Both the position numbers and the translations under genes were made by a program. Positions 52,839 through 62,304 of a stretch of 64,000 bases of DNA are shown here, one piece after another; the stretch's first letter is position 1; each line of letters starts with the position of its first letter. The DNA comes from Treponema sp. (lineage in GTDB: Bacteria; Spirochaetota; Spirochaetia; Treponematales; Treponemataceae), in contig JAFZRP010000069.1 in assembly GCA_017619795.1 (NCBI GenBank), positions 1 to 64,000 on the forward strand, in the 5' to 3' direction. A model generated the notes under the pieces. The model was given only the letters and a program-made list of their open reading frames with translations. It had not been told where the DNA came from and did no database searches.

Positions 52839-55685
52839 ATGTTAGATAAACTATTGACTTTCTTTTTTGGTTCACAGAATGATCGTGACCTTAAAGCCAT
52901 CAAACCGATTCTTGAAGCTGTAAATGCAAAAGAAGAATGGGCAAAATCATTAAAACCAGAAGAGTTTCCAGAGCAGACAAAGCGATTTAAGGAAGAGCTT
53001 GCAAACGGTAAAACACTCGATGATATTTTGCCGGAAGCTTTTGCACTTGTACGAGAAGCTGCTTCCAGAGTTCGCGGTGAAAGATATTTTGATGTTCAGA
53101 TTATGGGTGCTATAGTTCTTCATTCAGGAAGAATTACAGAAATGAAGACTGGTGAAGGTAAAACACTTGTTGCCGTTGCGCCAGCTTACTTAAACAGCCT
53201 TACTGGTAAAGGTGTTCACGTAGTAACTGTAAACGATTACCTTGCAGAACGAGATGCAAATACAATGCGTCCGGTTTTCAGCTATCTTGGTCAGACTGTT
53301 GGTGCAATCCTTTCTAATATGGATAACGATGCCCGCCGGGTTGCTTATAACTGCGATATCACATACGGAACTAACAGTGAGTTCGGCTTTGACTATCTTC
53401 GTGACAACATGAAGGTTGACCTTAAGCAGAAGGTTCAGCGCGGTTTCAACTACTGTATCGTCGACGAAATTGACTCTATCCTCATTGATGAAGCCAGAAC
53501 TCCACTTATTATTTCCGGTGCCGGTGAGGATGATACTTATAAATATCACGAGGTTGATAAATACGTTGGTGAGCTTACAGAGGTTCCAAAGGATCCTAAA
53601 ACAGGCACATATCCTGACGAAACCTTTATGACTCCTGAAGAAAGAGCTGCAATTCCTGGTGACTACACTGTTGACGAAAAAGGAAAGCATGTTTCTTTCA
53701 CAGATAAGGGTATGAGTCACATCAACGATATCCTTCATAAGCACAACCTTATCCGCGGTGAGCTTGAAGATGAAGAGAACTTTGAGTATACACATTACTT
53801 TACTCAGGCTCTTAAGGCTCATCTTCTTTTTAAGATTGATGTTGACTATATGATCCGCGATGGTCAGGTAATGATTATCGATGAGTTTACAGGACGTGTT
53901 CTTGAAGGCCGCCGCTATTCAGATGGTCTTCATCAGGCAATTGAAGCAAAGGAACACATCAGAATTGCTCAGCGCAACAGAACAATGGCTACTGTAACAT
54001 ATCAGAACTACTTCCGTATGTACAAAAAGCTTTCCGGTATGACTGGTACAGCCGCTACAGAAGCTGTTGAGTTTAATAAAATCTATAAGCTCGATGTTGT
54101 TTCAATTCCTACAAATCTTCCTGTTGCACGTATCGACGAAAATGATGAAGTTTACCTGAACGAAACTGACAAATGGGAAGCAATTGCAAAGGAAATCAAG
54201 GAAGCACACGATAAAGGACAGCCTGTTCTTGTTGGTACTGTATCTGTAGAAAAATCAGAAAGACTTTCTGCTCTCCTTACAAGAAAGGGACTTCGTCATG
54301 AGGTTTTGAATGCTAAGAACCATGCACGCGAAGCTTTGATTATTGCGGAAGCCGGTGCTAAAGGTGCAATCACTATCGCTACTAACATGGCTGGTCGTGG
54401 TACAGATATTAAGCTTGGTGGTAACCCTGAGTTCCGTGCAAGAAAACGTGCCGGTACAAATGCTACAGAAGAGCAGTACAAGGCAGCTCTTGCAATTGAA
54501 AAGGAAAACTGGAAAAAGGATTATGAAGAGGTTCGTGCTGCAGGCGGTCTTTATGTAATTGGTACTGAACGTCATGAATCACGACGAATTGATAACCAGC
54601 TGCGTGGACGTTCCGGACGACAGGGTGACCCTGGACGCTCTAAGTTCTACATCTCTATGGATGATGATTTGATGCGACTTTTCGGCGGCGAAAAGATGAA
54701 GGTTATGATGAGCCGAATCGGTATGCAGCCGGGCGAACCTATCGATCATCCATGGCTTAACAAAGGAATTAAAAAGGCACAGGAAAAGGTTGAAGACAGA
54801 AACTTTGAGATTCGTAAGCATTTGCTTGATTATGATGATGTTCTTAACGAGCAGCGTACACTTATCTACGAGCAGCGAGACGAAATCCTTGGTGACGAAA
54901 ACCTTTCTACACGTGTAATGAACAATGCCAAGGAAGAAGTTGAAGGCTTGTTTGATGATTATGAATACAATGCAAAACGTAATAAACACGACAACAGTGC
55001 TATGCAGGAGCTTTGTGAAAAAATACGAACAACCTTCGGTTTGCAGCTTCCTGCTGAACGAATGAACCGTGAAGCAGTTATTGCAGAGCTTCAGAATGAT
55101 ATTACAGAAAAAGAAGCTCTTGCCGGTAAAGAAAACCTCAATATGTTTATCCGCTACCAGTATGTTCAGATTATTGACAGAAAGTGGCTTGATCAGCTTG
55201 AAACTCTTGAAGGCTTGCGCGAGGCTGTTAGTCTCCGTTCTTACGGTTCAAAGAATCCGCTTACAGAATATAAGATTGATGGTTTCAACATCTTTGATAA
55301 GATGTGCATTGAAATTAGAAATATTGTAATGACCCGTGTATTCAAGGCACGAATCCAGCTTTCTCCAGAAGCTGCTGAAAGAAGACGCCAGATGCTCGAA
55401 GCTCAGTCTCGCCAGATGAATGCACAGCATACAGATATGCAGGCCTTCGGAGGAGCTGCGGGAGCAGGAGCTGGTGCACCAGGTGCAGCAGATAACGTAA
55501 CTGCAAGAAATGCTGCTACAACCTTCAACGGAGATATGGCACGCAGACAGGCTGCTTCAGGTGCAATGCAGACACGTACTCAGAGTGCAAATGCAACTGT
55601 ACGCCGAACAATGCCAAAGGTTGGACGAAACGATCCTTGTCCATGTGGCAGCGGTAAAAAATACAAGCAGTGCTGCGGTAGATGA
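52839..55685 (+). CDS. secA: Preprotein translocase ATPase SecA
   Basis: 948-residue motor that pushes unfolded preproteins through SecYEG. Motor motifs: [11 protein letters not shown] (Walker A), [20 protein letters not shown] (Walker B and DEAD-like), [38 protein letters not shown]. The C-terminal linker is Ala/Gly/Gln-rich and ends in the SEC-C zinc motif ([18 protein letters not shown]), which binds SecB or ribosomes. It needs no operon partner and has a promoter upstream. The stop overlaps a 9-base inverted repeat (55681-55689 with 55721-55729). Confidence 0.98.
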   Translation: MLDKLLTFFFGSQNDRDLKAIKPILEAVNAKEEWAKSLKPEEFPEQTKRFKEELANGKTLDDILPEAFALVREAASRVRGERYFDVQIMGAIVLHSGRITEMKTGEGKTLVAVAPAYLNSLTGKGVHVVTVNDYLAERDANTMRPVFSYLGQTVGAILSNMDNDARRVAYNCDITYGTNSEFGFDYLRDNMKVDLKQKVQRGFNYCIVDEIDSILIDEARTPLIISGAGEDDTYKYHEVDKYVGELTEVPKDPKTGTYPDETFMTPEERAAIPGDYTVDEKGKHVSFTDKGMSHINDILHKHNLIRGELEDEENFEYTHYFTQALKAHLLFKIDVDYMIRDGQVMIIDEFTGRVLEGRRYSDGLHQAIEAKEHIRIAQRNRTMATVTYQNYFRMYKKLSGMTGTAATEAVEFNKIYKLDVVSIPTNLPVARIDENDEVYLNETDKWEAIAKEIKEAHDKGQPVLVGTVSVEKSERLSALLTRKGLRHEVLNAKNHAREALIIAEAGAKGAITIATNMAGRGTDIKLGGNPEFRARKRAGTNATEEQYKAALAIEKENWKKDYEEVRAAGGLYVIGTERHESRRIDNQLRGRSGRQGDPGRSKFYISMDDDLMRLFGGEKMKVMMSRIGMQPGEPIDHPWLNKGIKKAQEKVEDRNFEIRKHLLDYDDVLNEQRTLIYEQRDEILGDENLSTRVMNNAKEEVEGLFDDYEYNAKRNKHDNSAMQELCEKIRTTFGLQLPAERMNREAVIAELQNDITEKEALAGKENLNMFIRYQYVQIIDRKWLDQLETLEGLREAVSLRSYGSKNPLTEYKIDGFNIFDKMCIEIRNIVMTRVFKARIQLSPEAAERRRQMLEAQSRQMNAQHTDMQAFGGAAGAGAGAPGAADNVTARNAATTFNGDMARRQAASGAMQTRTQSANATVRRTMPKVGRNDPCPCGSGKKYKQCCGR

Positions 55686-55728
55686 AAGCTACTACTTAAT
55701 TAATACCGTTAGTTTTATCTGCTTTCAT

Positions 55729-55755
55729 CTCAAGTTTTGCGTAGCAAAACTTGAG
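55729..55755. repeat. Perfect 12-base palindrome, REP-like
   Basis: CTCAAGTTTTGC-GTA-GCAAAACTTGAG, 43 bases after the secA stop. The same core is found upstream of secA and in the terminator at 4264-4297. There is no T-run, so it is not a standard terminator. Confidence 0.8.
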
Positions 55756-55785
55756 GCACTGGATGTTTGCAAAACTTGGGGCACT
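55744..55785. repeat. Short direct repeat extending the palindrome
   Basis: GCAAAACTTGAGGCACT (55744-55760) recurs as GCAAAACTTGGGGCACT (55769-55785), one base different, 8 bases apart. It suggests a small tandem duplication. Confidence 0.75.
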
Positions 55786-55801
55786 TGAGGTGAATTGTAT
55801 T

Positions 55802-57019
55802 ATGAAAAAACATACTTTATGCATTTTGGTTGTGTTTGCTTTTGTGCTCATTTTTTCAAGCTGTAACAGAAGTTCTACTATTCAGTCGATAAGCGAAACA
55901 GAGCTTTTTTCACTTTCTTACGGTAATTTTGAAGAGCAGCTCAGTGTGGCCGATCTGAACGAGGTTGGCCCGGTTCGTACCGGCATTGCAATGAGGGATG
56001 GTTTTTTCTATATCATCGACGGTTATGCAAAAAAAACAATGGAGCTGAATTCTTACGGAGATTTGCTTTCGCTTTTCTATAATGAAGATGCGGAAATAAA
56101 AAAGCTTCTTGAAAAATCAAAGAAAAGTGCAGAAAGTGTTCACAGGGAAATCTCATATCCGTTTGATTATCCAGGTCTTATTGCAGTAGATTCAAACAAA
56201 TGTATTTATACCGCCTGTACAATTCCAAAAAATAAAAGAGAGCAGGGTGAAGGTGGTATTTTATATTCTCAGGCTGTTTTGCGTTTTGCAAGAGACGGTT
56301 CTTCAATGGACTATATCGGGCAGCAGGGACCGGGCGGAACACCTTTTCCTTACATAAAAAACATTTATACAACACAAAAGGACGAGCTTGTTGTTGTTTG
56401 TAATTCAACAGAAGGTCCTGTTGTTTACTGGTTCGGTTCAAACGGCTTCTTAAAATACATGATTCCAATCAACACAAAAAATGCTCCTTTAATAAACGGT
56501 ACAGATTCTGAATCAGAAGTATTCCTTACAATTGAAAACGTAATTCCAGATTTAGTTTCGTACAAGCTTTACGTAAAAATCGATTATTATTCATCGTTTG
56601 TTGACGAAGATTCAAAGGTACAGTCAGGAATCAACTACATCCAGACAATTTTATATTCACTTGATGTTGAAACAGGCCTTTATTCCGATTCAACCTCAAT
56701 CCCGCCGTATGAAGAATCTGTTGTTGTAGATTACAGTAAGCTTACTTACAAGATTCCATACGATTTTCTTGGCGTAACAGACAGCGGCTGGAAGTTCTTT
56801 ATTGTAAAAACTGAGGACGGCTTTAATATCGAAATGATTCAAAGCGAGTCTCAGAAGCTTTTACGCAGACATTTTACTGTAAATCATAATGACAACCTGT
56901 TTTATACAATGGCCCTTACCCAGGACGGTATAATTACAGCCTTGTATATGGATAAAGAAAAGCCACGCGTTGTATGGTACAGAACAGACAGCTTGATTGC
57001 TTCTATTATAAAGGGGTAA
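55802..57019 (+). CDS. Lipoprotein of the spirochaete LIC_12708 type, six-bladed-propeller-like
   Basis: 405 residues from ATG 55802; a lipobox gives Cys in LIFSSC (about 20). The body is beta-rich with repeated short strands that read like NHL or propeller blades (RTGIAMRDGFFYIIDGYAKK, FPYIKNIYTTQKDELVVVCN). I recall similar single-copy lipoproteins in many spirochaetes, named after a Leptospira locus. It heads a close-packed operon (14- to 35-base gaps). Function unknown. Confidence 0.72.
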   Translation: MKKHTLCILVVFAFVLIFSSCNRSSTIQSISETELFSLSYGNFEEQLSVADLNEVGPVRTGIAMRDGFFYIIDGYAKKTMELNSYGDLLSLFYNEDAEIKKLLEKSKKSAESVHREISYPFDYPGLIAVDSNKCIYTACTIPKNKREQGEGGILYSQAVLRFARDGSSMDYIGQQGPGGTPFPYIKNIYTTQKDELVVVCNSTEGPVVYWFGSNGFLKYMIPINTKNAPLINGTDSESEVFLTIENVIPDLVSYKLYVKIDYYSSFVDEDSKVQSGINYIQTILYSLDVETGLYSDSTSIPPYEESVVVDYSKLTYKIPYDFLGVTDSGWKFFIVKTEDGFNIEMIQSESQKLLRRHFTVNHNDNLFYTMALTQDGIITALYMDKEKPRVVWYRTDSLIASIIKG

Positions 57020-57053
57020 ATGCCGGTCTGACTTGCATGTAAAAGAAGGTATT

Positions 57054-57602
57054 ATGTTCGAGGATGTTGACGAAGCCCATGCCGAAGGCGAAGAAAAAAT
57101 GGTATTTCGCTATAACCGGGAAGAACGGATTGCAAAGGCTCCAAGAATCGTACAGGAATACTATGCAGGCGGAATGAGACCTATAACCGGCTTTAAGGTT
57201 CTTGTCGCAAATAAATCTAATCGTTATGTTCTAATTGCACTTATCTTTTTTGTTGCTGCTACATGGCTTTTTACAGGTCTGAACAAAACACGTGCTTACG
57301 GAAAGCTTGGAAACATTTCTCTTGAGCTTCAGGGCTTTTCTTATGGCGAAGAGATTTTTGTAACTCTTAAATTACTTGATCGCGAAGCAACCGAAAGCTC
57401 GGCACCGGTAAAGGTTGATGTTGAGTTTCATTTGCTTGGACCGGAAAATCAGGTTATGGAAAAAGAAACCCTGTCTATGGTTTATAGAAACGGAGAACAG
57501 TATTTTAGGACAAAACACACGGACTATGATATAATAAGAGTTGAAGCAATAGTTACTTCCGGTGAGCAGGAAAAAAAGCTTTCTGCCGATGTTAAAAGAT
57601 AG
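57054..57602 (+). CDS. Conserved single-pass membrane protein, unknown function
   Basis: 182 residues from ATG 57054, with AAGG close upstream; a TTG seven codons earlier lacks a site. A charged N-terminus of about 50 residues, one helix (YVLIALIFFVAATWLFTG, about 60-78) and a beta-rich outer part (SLELQGFSYGEEIFVTLKLLD) that looks like an Ig-type fold. Lies between the lipoprotein and a small membrane protein and may form a complex with them. Confidence 0.75.
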   Translation: MFEDVDEAHAEGEEKMVFRYNREERIAKAPRIVQEYYAGGMRPITGFKVLVANKSNRYVLIALIFFVAATWLFTGLNKTRAYGKLGNISLELQGFSYGEEIFVTLKLLDREATESSAPVKVDVEFHLLGPENQVMEKETLSMVYRNGEQYFRTKHTDYDIIRVEAIVTSGEQEKKLSADVKR

Positions 57603-57622
57603 AGAAAATAGAGGTGATGCTT

Positions 57623-58006
57623 ATGATGCAGTTTTATTTTTTATCAGTTATAACAAATCTTCTGATTGGTTTTATGCTTGTTTTTGAAAAGCAGGCTGAA
57701 GAAATCAAGTATCTTGAAAATAAAACAGTAAGGCTTGTTATTGGAATTGTTGCCTGTGTAACTGGTATTGTAAAAATCTTTGTTGTTTCAAGCGTACCTG
57801 TTTTCGGAGACTTTATTCCTTTTGTTGCTGGAATTGCCGGTGGTTTTACTATTCTGCTTGAATACTATATTAAAAAGAAAGATGTAGTAATTAAGGAAGA
57901 TTCATTTATAAGCAAGGTATTTATTGCAAATAAAAAGATTGTCGGTATTGTTTGTCTTGCAGCCGGCGGTCTTCATTTCCTTTTCCCTAAGGTTTTGTTC
58001 CTTTAA
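57623..58006 (+). CDS. Small four-helix membrane protein, unknown function
   Basis: 127 residues with four hydrophobic segments (FLSVITNLLIGFMLVF, LVIGIVACVTGIVKIFVV, FIPFVAGIAGGFTILLEYY, IVGIVCLAAGGLHFLFP). The ATG at 57623 has GAGG 9 bases upstream; GTG 57614 and ATG 57617 are too close to it. No family recognised. Confidence 0.75.
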   Translation: MMQFYFLSVITNLLIGFMLVFEKQAEEIKYLENKTVRLVIGIVACVTGIVKIFVVSSVPVFGDFIPFVAGIAGGFTILLEYYIKKKDVVIKEDSFISKVFIANKKIVGIVCLAAGGLHFLFPKVLFL

Positions 58007-58031
58007 TTATATTTTCAGTGCAGGAATTACA

Positions 58032-58436
58032 ATGTCAAAATCTATAGCTTGTATTGTTTATCAGAACGGAAAATTATTTATCGCAAAAAGAAGGTCTATA
58101 GGCGATATGGGCGGAAAATGGGAGTTTCCCGGCGGAAAAATTGAAGATGATGAAGCTCCTGAGCTTGCTATAAAAAGAGAAATGTTTGAGGAGTTCAGCG
58201 TAAACGTTTCTGTCGGAGAAAAAATTGGTTCTGCAACCTTTATCCACAGCGGAAAGAACTGTTCCGTAGATGCATATGTTGTCCAGTTTGAGCACGACGG
58301 TATAAAGGTTCCGTTTGTTTTGACCGAGCATACTGAATATAAATGGGTGAATCCGCTCGAAATAAAAAAGCTTGATTTTGTGGATTCAGATTTAAAGCTT
58401 TATCCTTATGTGCTGGACTATTATAAAATAAAATGA
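58032..58436 (+). CDS. NUDIX hydrolase (MutT-like)
   Basis: 134 residues. The Nudix box is GGKIEDDEAPELAIKREMFE followed by EF, matching Gx5Ex7REx2EE. MutT-type features follow an N-terminal IVYQNGKLFIAKRRSIGDMGGKWEFPGG. Probably cleans 8-oxo-dGTP or a similar nucleotide. AGGA precedes the ATG. The stop overlaps the next start (ATGA). The frame is open further upstream into the previous gene but conserved sequence starts here. Confidence 0.92.
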   Translation: MSKSIACIVYQNGKLFIAKRRSIGDMGGKWEFPGGKIEDDEAPELAIKREMFEEFSVNVSVGEKIGSATFIHSGKNCSVDAYVVQFEHDGIKVPFVLTEHTEYKWVNPLEIKKLDFVDSDLKLYPYVLDYYKIK

Positions 58437-58813
58437 AATACATTAAAAACGAAAAGTACCTGCTGTTTTTTTTCATTTCTCTGATTTTGAGTCTGTTCTG
58501 TTTTACTTCCTGTAAAAAGCAAAAGGAAGAGGTAATCGTATTTGATGATTCTTATCCGCTTGCATTATCACCGAATGTTTCCTGGGCTTTAGTTACAGAT
58601 CCGTATGCTGCCTACAAAAGCGAAATGGGCTGGAACTCTGCAACTGCCGGACACTGCAGACGAGGTGAAATCCTGCAGGTGCTTGGAAAATCTGTAGATA
58701 AAGAATCTAAAAACTGGTACCGCTTTGAAGAAGGCTGGCTCCCGGAAAGCTGTCTTTCAATTTACAGCAACAGGTTTAAAGCCCTTAATGCGGCGGGGCA
58801 ATTAAAAGAATAA
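58433..58813 (+). CDS. SH3-like domain lipoprotein
   Basis: 126 residues with a lipoprotein signal (Cys in LFCFTSC, about 26). The remainder is one bacterial SH3-type domain (GHCRRGEILQVLGKSVDKES, WYRFEEGWLPESCL). Such domains bind peptidoglycan or peptides in the periplasm. Translationally coupled to the NUDIX gene and one base from the synthase gene that follows. Confidence 0.82.
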   Translation: MKYIKNEKYLLFFFISLILSLFCFTSCKKQKEEVIVFDDSYPLALSPNVSWALVTDPYAAYKSEMGWNSATAGHCRRGEILQVLGKSVDKESKNWYRFEEGWLPESCLSIYSNRFKALNAAGQLKE

Positions 58814-58814
58814 A

Positions 58815-59933
58815 ATGGCACTAATTATTGCAGAAATTGGTACATCGCATGAAGGCTCTGTAGAAAAAGCGCGTCAGCTTGTGGATGCGGCTGCTCAGGC
58901 AGGGGCAGACTGCATTAAGTTTCAGTGGGTTTATGCAGACGAAATCCTTCATCCGAATACAGGCTTTGTAAATCTTCCTACAGGAAAAATACCTTTGTAC
59001 GAGCGTTTTAAACAGCTGGAATGTGACAAAGCTTTTTACCAGGAAATGCTTGATTATGTTCATTCTAAAAAATGCACCTTCTGCTGTTCACCGTTTGGTA
59101 TAAGAAGTCTGGAAGAACTCCTTTCAATATCACCCGATTATGTAAAAATTGCTTCTCCCGAGCTTAATCATTATCCTATGCTGGAAAAGCTTGCCGAATA
59201 TAGAAAAAATCAAAAAAATAACGGTGAGATTCCAGTTCCTGTAATTGTTTCTTCCGGGGTTTCCAAACTATCTGATATTGAAAAAGCACTCGATATTCTT
59301 GGGACCGAAAACATCAGCTTATTGCACTGCATCACAAGTTATCCGGCTCCGGAAGAAGAATATAACCTTAAGCTGATAACAAACCTGAAAAATATTTTTG
59401 GTGTTCTATGCGGTGTTAGTGATCACAGTCTGGACCCAATTCTTGTACCAGCTTTGTCTATTGCCTGCGGTGGTACTGTAATAGAAAAGCACATTACTTT
59501 GAGCCGAAAAACAATGGGCCTTGATGATCCTGTTGCACTTGAGCCTGAGCAGTTTGCCACAATGGTCCACGTTGTACACCAATCCGAAGCGGTGTTGCGT
59601 CATTATGGAGAAGTGGAAGGAACCAGGCAGATTCTTAAGCAGATTGGTGAGCAGTTTGAGGATAAGGTACAGAAGGTACTTGGCGATGGCGTGAAAAAGC
59701 TGGCAGCTGCAGAAAAAGCAAATTACGGACGAACAAACAGAAGCCTTCACTTTATGCGCGACATGAAAAAAGGCGAAACAATTACTGCCGCTGATATTGG
59801 TGTACTTAGAACAGAAAAAATCCTTACTCCTGGTCTTAGTCCTGAGTTTCTGGAAACGGTAACTGGTGCAAAGCTTGTTATGGATGTTTCCAGCGGCGAC
59901 GGAGTAGAGTGGAAGCATATTAAAGCTATCTAG
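58815..59933 (+). CDS. NeuB/SpsE-family nonulosonic acid synthase
   Basis: 372 residues. TIM-barrel synthase (about 1-280) with AEIGTSHEGSVEKARQLVDA, DCIKFQWVYADEIL, VIVSSGVSKLSDIEKAL and GVSDHS, and a C-terminal SAF/AFP domain (about 310-372; SLHFMRDMKKGETITAADI). The family condenses phosphoenolpyruvate with a hexosamine to make sialic, legionaminic or pseudaminic acids. The usual partner genes (NeuA, NeuC, PseB/C) are not in the window. One base after the SH3 lipoprotein gene. The product may be the sugar for surface or flagellar glycans. Confidence 0.9.
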   Translation: MALIIAEIGTSHEGSVEKARQLVDAAAQAGADCIKFQWVYADEILHPNTGFVNLPTGKIPLYERFKQLECDKAFYQEMLDYVHSKKCTFCCSPFGIRSLEELLSISPDYVKIASPELNHYPMLEKLAEYRKNQKNNGEIPVPVIVSSGVSKLSDIEKALDILGTENISLLHCITSYPAPEEEYNLKLITNLKNIFGVLCGVSDHSLDPILVPALSIACGGTVIEKHITLSRKTMGLDDPVALEPEQFATMVHVVHQSEAVLRHYGEVEGTRQILKQIGEQFEDKVQKVLGDGVKKLAAAEKANYGRTNRSLHFMRDMKKGETITAADIGVLRTEKILTPGLSPEFLETVTGAKLVMDVSSGDGVEWKHIKAI

Positions 59934-59974
59934 CTTTATCTGAATCTAAAATCATAAAATCTCGAAAAAAAATC

Positions 59975-60003
59975 TTGCGTTATTATTGAAACCGTTTTAT
60001 ACT
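59975..60003 (+). promoter_or_regulatory. Promoter of the TetR-kinase-aldolase operon
   Basis: TTGCGT (59975-59980), 17-base spacer, TATACT (59998-60003). The expected start site at about 60010 falls in the palindromic operator. Confidence 0.65.
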
Positions 60004-60008
60004 TAACA

Positions 60009-60026
60009 CGTGAACGACAATTCACG
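60009..60026 (+). promoter_or_regulatory. Palindromic operator, probable TetR autoregulatory site
   Basis: CGTGAA-CGACAA-TTCACG, a perfect 6+6 inverted repeat over the transcription start and 18 bases before the regulator gene. Position and symmetry fit repression by the TetR product. Confidence 0.65.
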
Positions 60027-60044
60027 AGAGAAAGAGGTATAAAA

Positions 60045-60671
60045 ATTTACAAGAAGCTTTCTGAAGAAAAACAAGCAGCTCTCATAAATGCCGGTATAAA
60101 GGAATTTGCAGATAAAGGTTTGACTGGTGCAAGCCTCAACGTAATTGCCAAAAATGCCGGAATCAGCGTTGGCGTAATCTATAAATACTATTCAGATAAA
60201 AATGCACTTTTTCTTGCCTGCGTTCACTATGGTCTTGAAACGCTTTCGGATGTATTAAACGATGTAATTTCGCACGAGGATGATATTGAGCTTTGTGTAA
60301 AAAACATTGTACATGCAGTTATACAGACTTCAATCGATGGAAGCGAAATTAATAGAATGTACAACACAATATCCTCTATGGAAGCAAATATTTTTGCTAA
60401 AGAGCTTGCTCAGAAAATAGAGGGAGTTTCTTCAAAGGTTTATACAGAGCTTATTGCAAAAGCGCAGAAGCTTGGAAAAATAGATAAGACTGCCGATTCC
60501 CGTTTGTTTGCCTTTTATTTTGACAGTCTTTTGATGATGATTCAGTTTTCTTACAGCTGTGACTATTACAAGGAACGACTTAAATTGTATTGCGGTGAAG
60601 ATGTCTTTGAGAACAATGAAAAAATGGTCAACGAGCTGACAAGATTTTTATTAAATGCTTTGAAGATTTAA
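60045..60671 (+). CDS. TetR-family transcriptional regulator, probable ATT start
   Basis: 208 residues if translation begins at ATT 60045, which has AGAGG 7 bases upstream. In this frame no ATG, GTG or TTG exists between there and TTG 60120, which would cut off helix 1 of the DNA-binding domain. The upstream codons give KKLSEEKQAALINAGIKEFADKG, the standard TetR N-terminal helix, so they must be coding. The helix-turn-helix is SLNVIAKNAGISVGVIYKYY. The C-terminal ligand domain (FAFYFDSLLMMIQFSYSCDY) resembles TetR_C of unknown ligand. It precedes a sugar kinase gene by 16 bases and probably controls it. Confidence 0.82.
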   Translation: MYKKLSEEKQAALINAGIKEFADKGLTGASLNVIAKNAGISVGVIYKYYSDKNALFLACVHYGLETLSDVLNDVISHEDDIELCVKNIVHAVIQTSIDGSEINRMYNTISSMEANIFAKELAQKIEGVSSKVYTELIAKAQKLGKIDKTADSRLFAFYFDSLLMMIQFSYSCDYYKERLKLYCGEDVFENNEKMVNELTRFLLNALKI

Positions 60672-60687
60672 AAAAGGGGATAGAAAA

Positions 60688-62274
60688 ATGGAATATGTAC
60701 TTGCCTATGACATCGGTACAACAGGAGTAAAAACCTGTCTTTTTAAAATCTCAAGAGAAATTGAGCTGATAGATGGAGCATACGGTGCCTACAATCTTTA
60801 TATTCTGGAAAACGGAGGCGCAGAACAGGATGCAGAAGAATGGTGGTCTGCACTTTGTTCTACAACAAAATCACTTTTACAGAAAACGGGCATAAATCCT
60901 GCAGAAATAATCGGCATAAGCTTTTGTTCTCAGATGCAGGGCCTTGTCCTTGTTGATAGAGCCGGAAACGCCCTCCGCCGACCAATGAGCTATATGGATC
61001 AGCGTTCCGGTGCTGTTATGAAAAAATATTCCGGAAAGGGAATAAAGGTTGCCGGTCTTGGACTGATTAAGCTTCTTACCTGTTTAATACAAACTCATGC
61101 TGCACCATTAAGTGTAAAGGATCCGCTCTGGAAGTATCTTTGGGTAAAGGATAATGAGCCGGAAGTTTTCTCAAAAGTTTACAAATGGCTTGATGTAAAG
61201 GAATATTTTATCTGCCGTGCTACAGGCGAGTTTGTTATGACAAAGGATTCTGCCTGGTCTACCTTAATCTACAATTCCAATTCGTACCGCTGGAGTAAAG
61301 CAATCTGCCGCATGTTCAAGGTAAACGTAAATCATCTTCCTCGTGTAATTGAATGCTACAATATTGCCGGAAAACTTACGGAAAAAGCCGCCGCTGAGCT
61401 TGGATTAAAAACAGGAACAGAGGTTTATGGCGGTGGTGGAGACGCAACTCTTATTGGACTGGGCGCCGGTTGTACAAATGAAGGAGATACACACATCTAT
61501 TCGGGCACCTCTGGTTGGGTTGGAACGGTCACAAAGAAACAGGTTGTAGATGCAGTTCATTCAATTGCCGCAACTATGGGCGTATTAAAAGGAAGATTTA
61601 ATTATTTTGCAGAAATGGAAACTGCGGGAAAATGCTTTGAATGGGTAAAAGAGCATCTTGCGCTTGATGAAATTGGAATCTATCTGCAGAAAAAAGATGT
61701 TGCCGAAAGCAAGGAAACTGAATACGAAAGCCTTTACGATTATCTCAGCGATACAATAAAAAAGATTCCTGCCGGCAGCAACGGTGTTATTTTTACTCCT
61801 TGGCTTCATGGTAACCGCTGTCCGTTTGAAGACTCAAAAGCATCGGGTGTTTTCTTCAATATAAATATAGGAACAGGCAAGACTCAGATGATTCGCGCTG
61901 TTCTTGAAGGAATCTGTTTCCACTTACGCTGGATGCTTGAAACTCAGGACCTTAAGGTTAAGACAAGCGACATAATCAGATTTGTAGGTGGAGGAGCCCT
62001 TTCCGAAGTTACCTGCCAGATTCTTGCAGATATCACAGGCCGAACAATTGAGACAGTTGAACACGCACAGGATGTTGGTGCTATGGGTGCTGCAATGCTT
62101 GTTGGAATTGGCTGTGGAATAATTCCTTCAATAGATAAGGTTAAAAATTACGTCAGGGTAAAAAAAGTATTTACTCCTGATTTTGAAAACAAAGCCGCAT
62201 ACGATAAGAACTTTAAGGTTTTCAAAGAAATATATGCTACAAACAAAAAGCTTTTCAGAGAAATCAATTCATAA
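60688..62274 (+). CDS. FGGY-family carbohydrate kinase
   Basis: 528 residues. N-terminal phosphate loop DIGTTGVKTCLF, SFCSQMQGLVLVD, PMSYMDQRSG, then GGGGDATLIGLGAG and C-terminal VGGGALSEVTCQILADITGR (FGGY signature region). It is closest in layout to xylulokinase/fuculokinase-type enzymes. With a class II aldolase gene 30 bases downstream, it probably phosphorylates a ketose (fuculose, rhamnulose or ribulose type) for cleavage. An AAAGGGG ribosome site precedes the start. Substrate not resolvable. Confidence 0.92.
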   Translation: MEYVLAYDIGTTGVKTCLFKISREIELIDGAYGAYNLYILENGGAEQDAEEWWSALCSTTKSLLQKTGINPAEIIGISFCSQMQGLVLVDRAGNALRRPMSYMDQRSGAVMKKYSGKGIKVAGLGLIKLLTCLIQTHAAPLSVKDPLWKYLWVKDNEPEVFSKVYKWLDVKEYFICRATGEFVMTKDSAWSTLIYNSNSYRWSKAICRMFKVNVNHLPRVIECYNIAGKLTEKAAAELGLKTGTEVYGGGGDATLIGLGAGCTNEGDTHIYSGTSGWVGTVTKKQVVDAVHSIAATMGVLKGRFNYFAEMETAGKCFEWVKEHLALDEIGIYLQKKDVAESKETEYESLYDYLSDTIKKIPAGSNGVIFTPWLHGNRCPFEDSKASGVFFNINIGTGKTQMIRAVLEGICFHLRWMLETQDLKVKTSDIIRFVGGGALSEVTCQILADITGRTIETVEHAQDVGAMGAAMLVGIGCGIIPSIDKVKNYVRVKKVFTPDFENKAAYDKNFKVFKEIYATNKKLFREINS

Positions 62275-62304
62275 AGTTGTAAAAGGAAATAAAAGGGGAT
62301 AAAG

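Noticed and set aside
53190..53822. 210-codon antisense reading frame within secA
   Set aside because: secA is certain on the other strand and this translation has no recognisable features.
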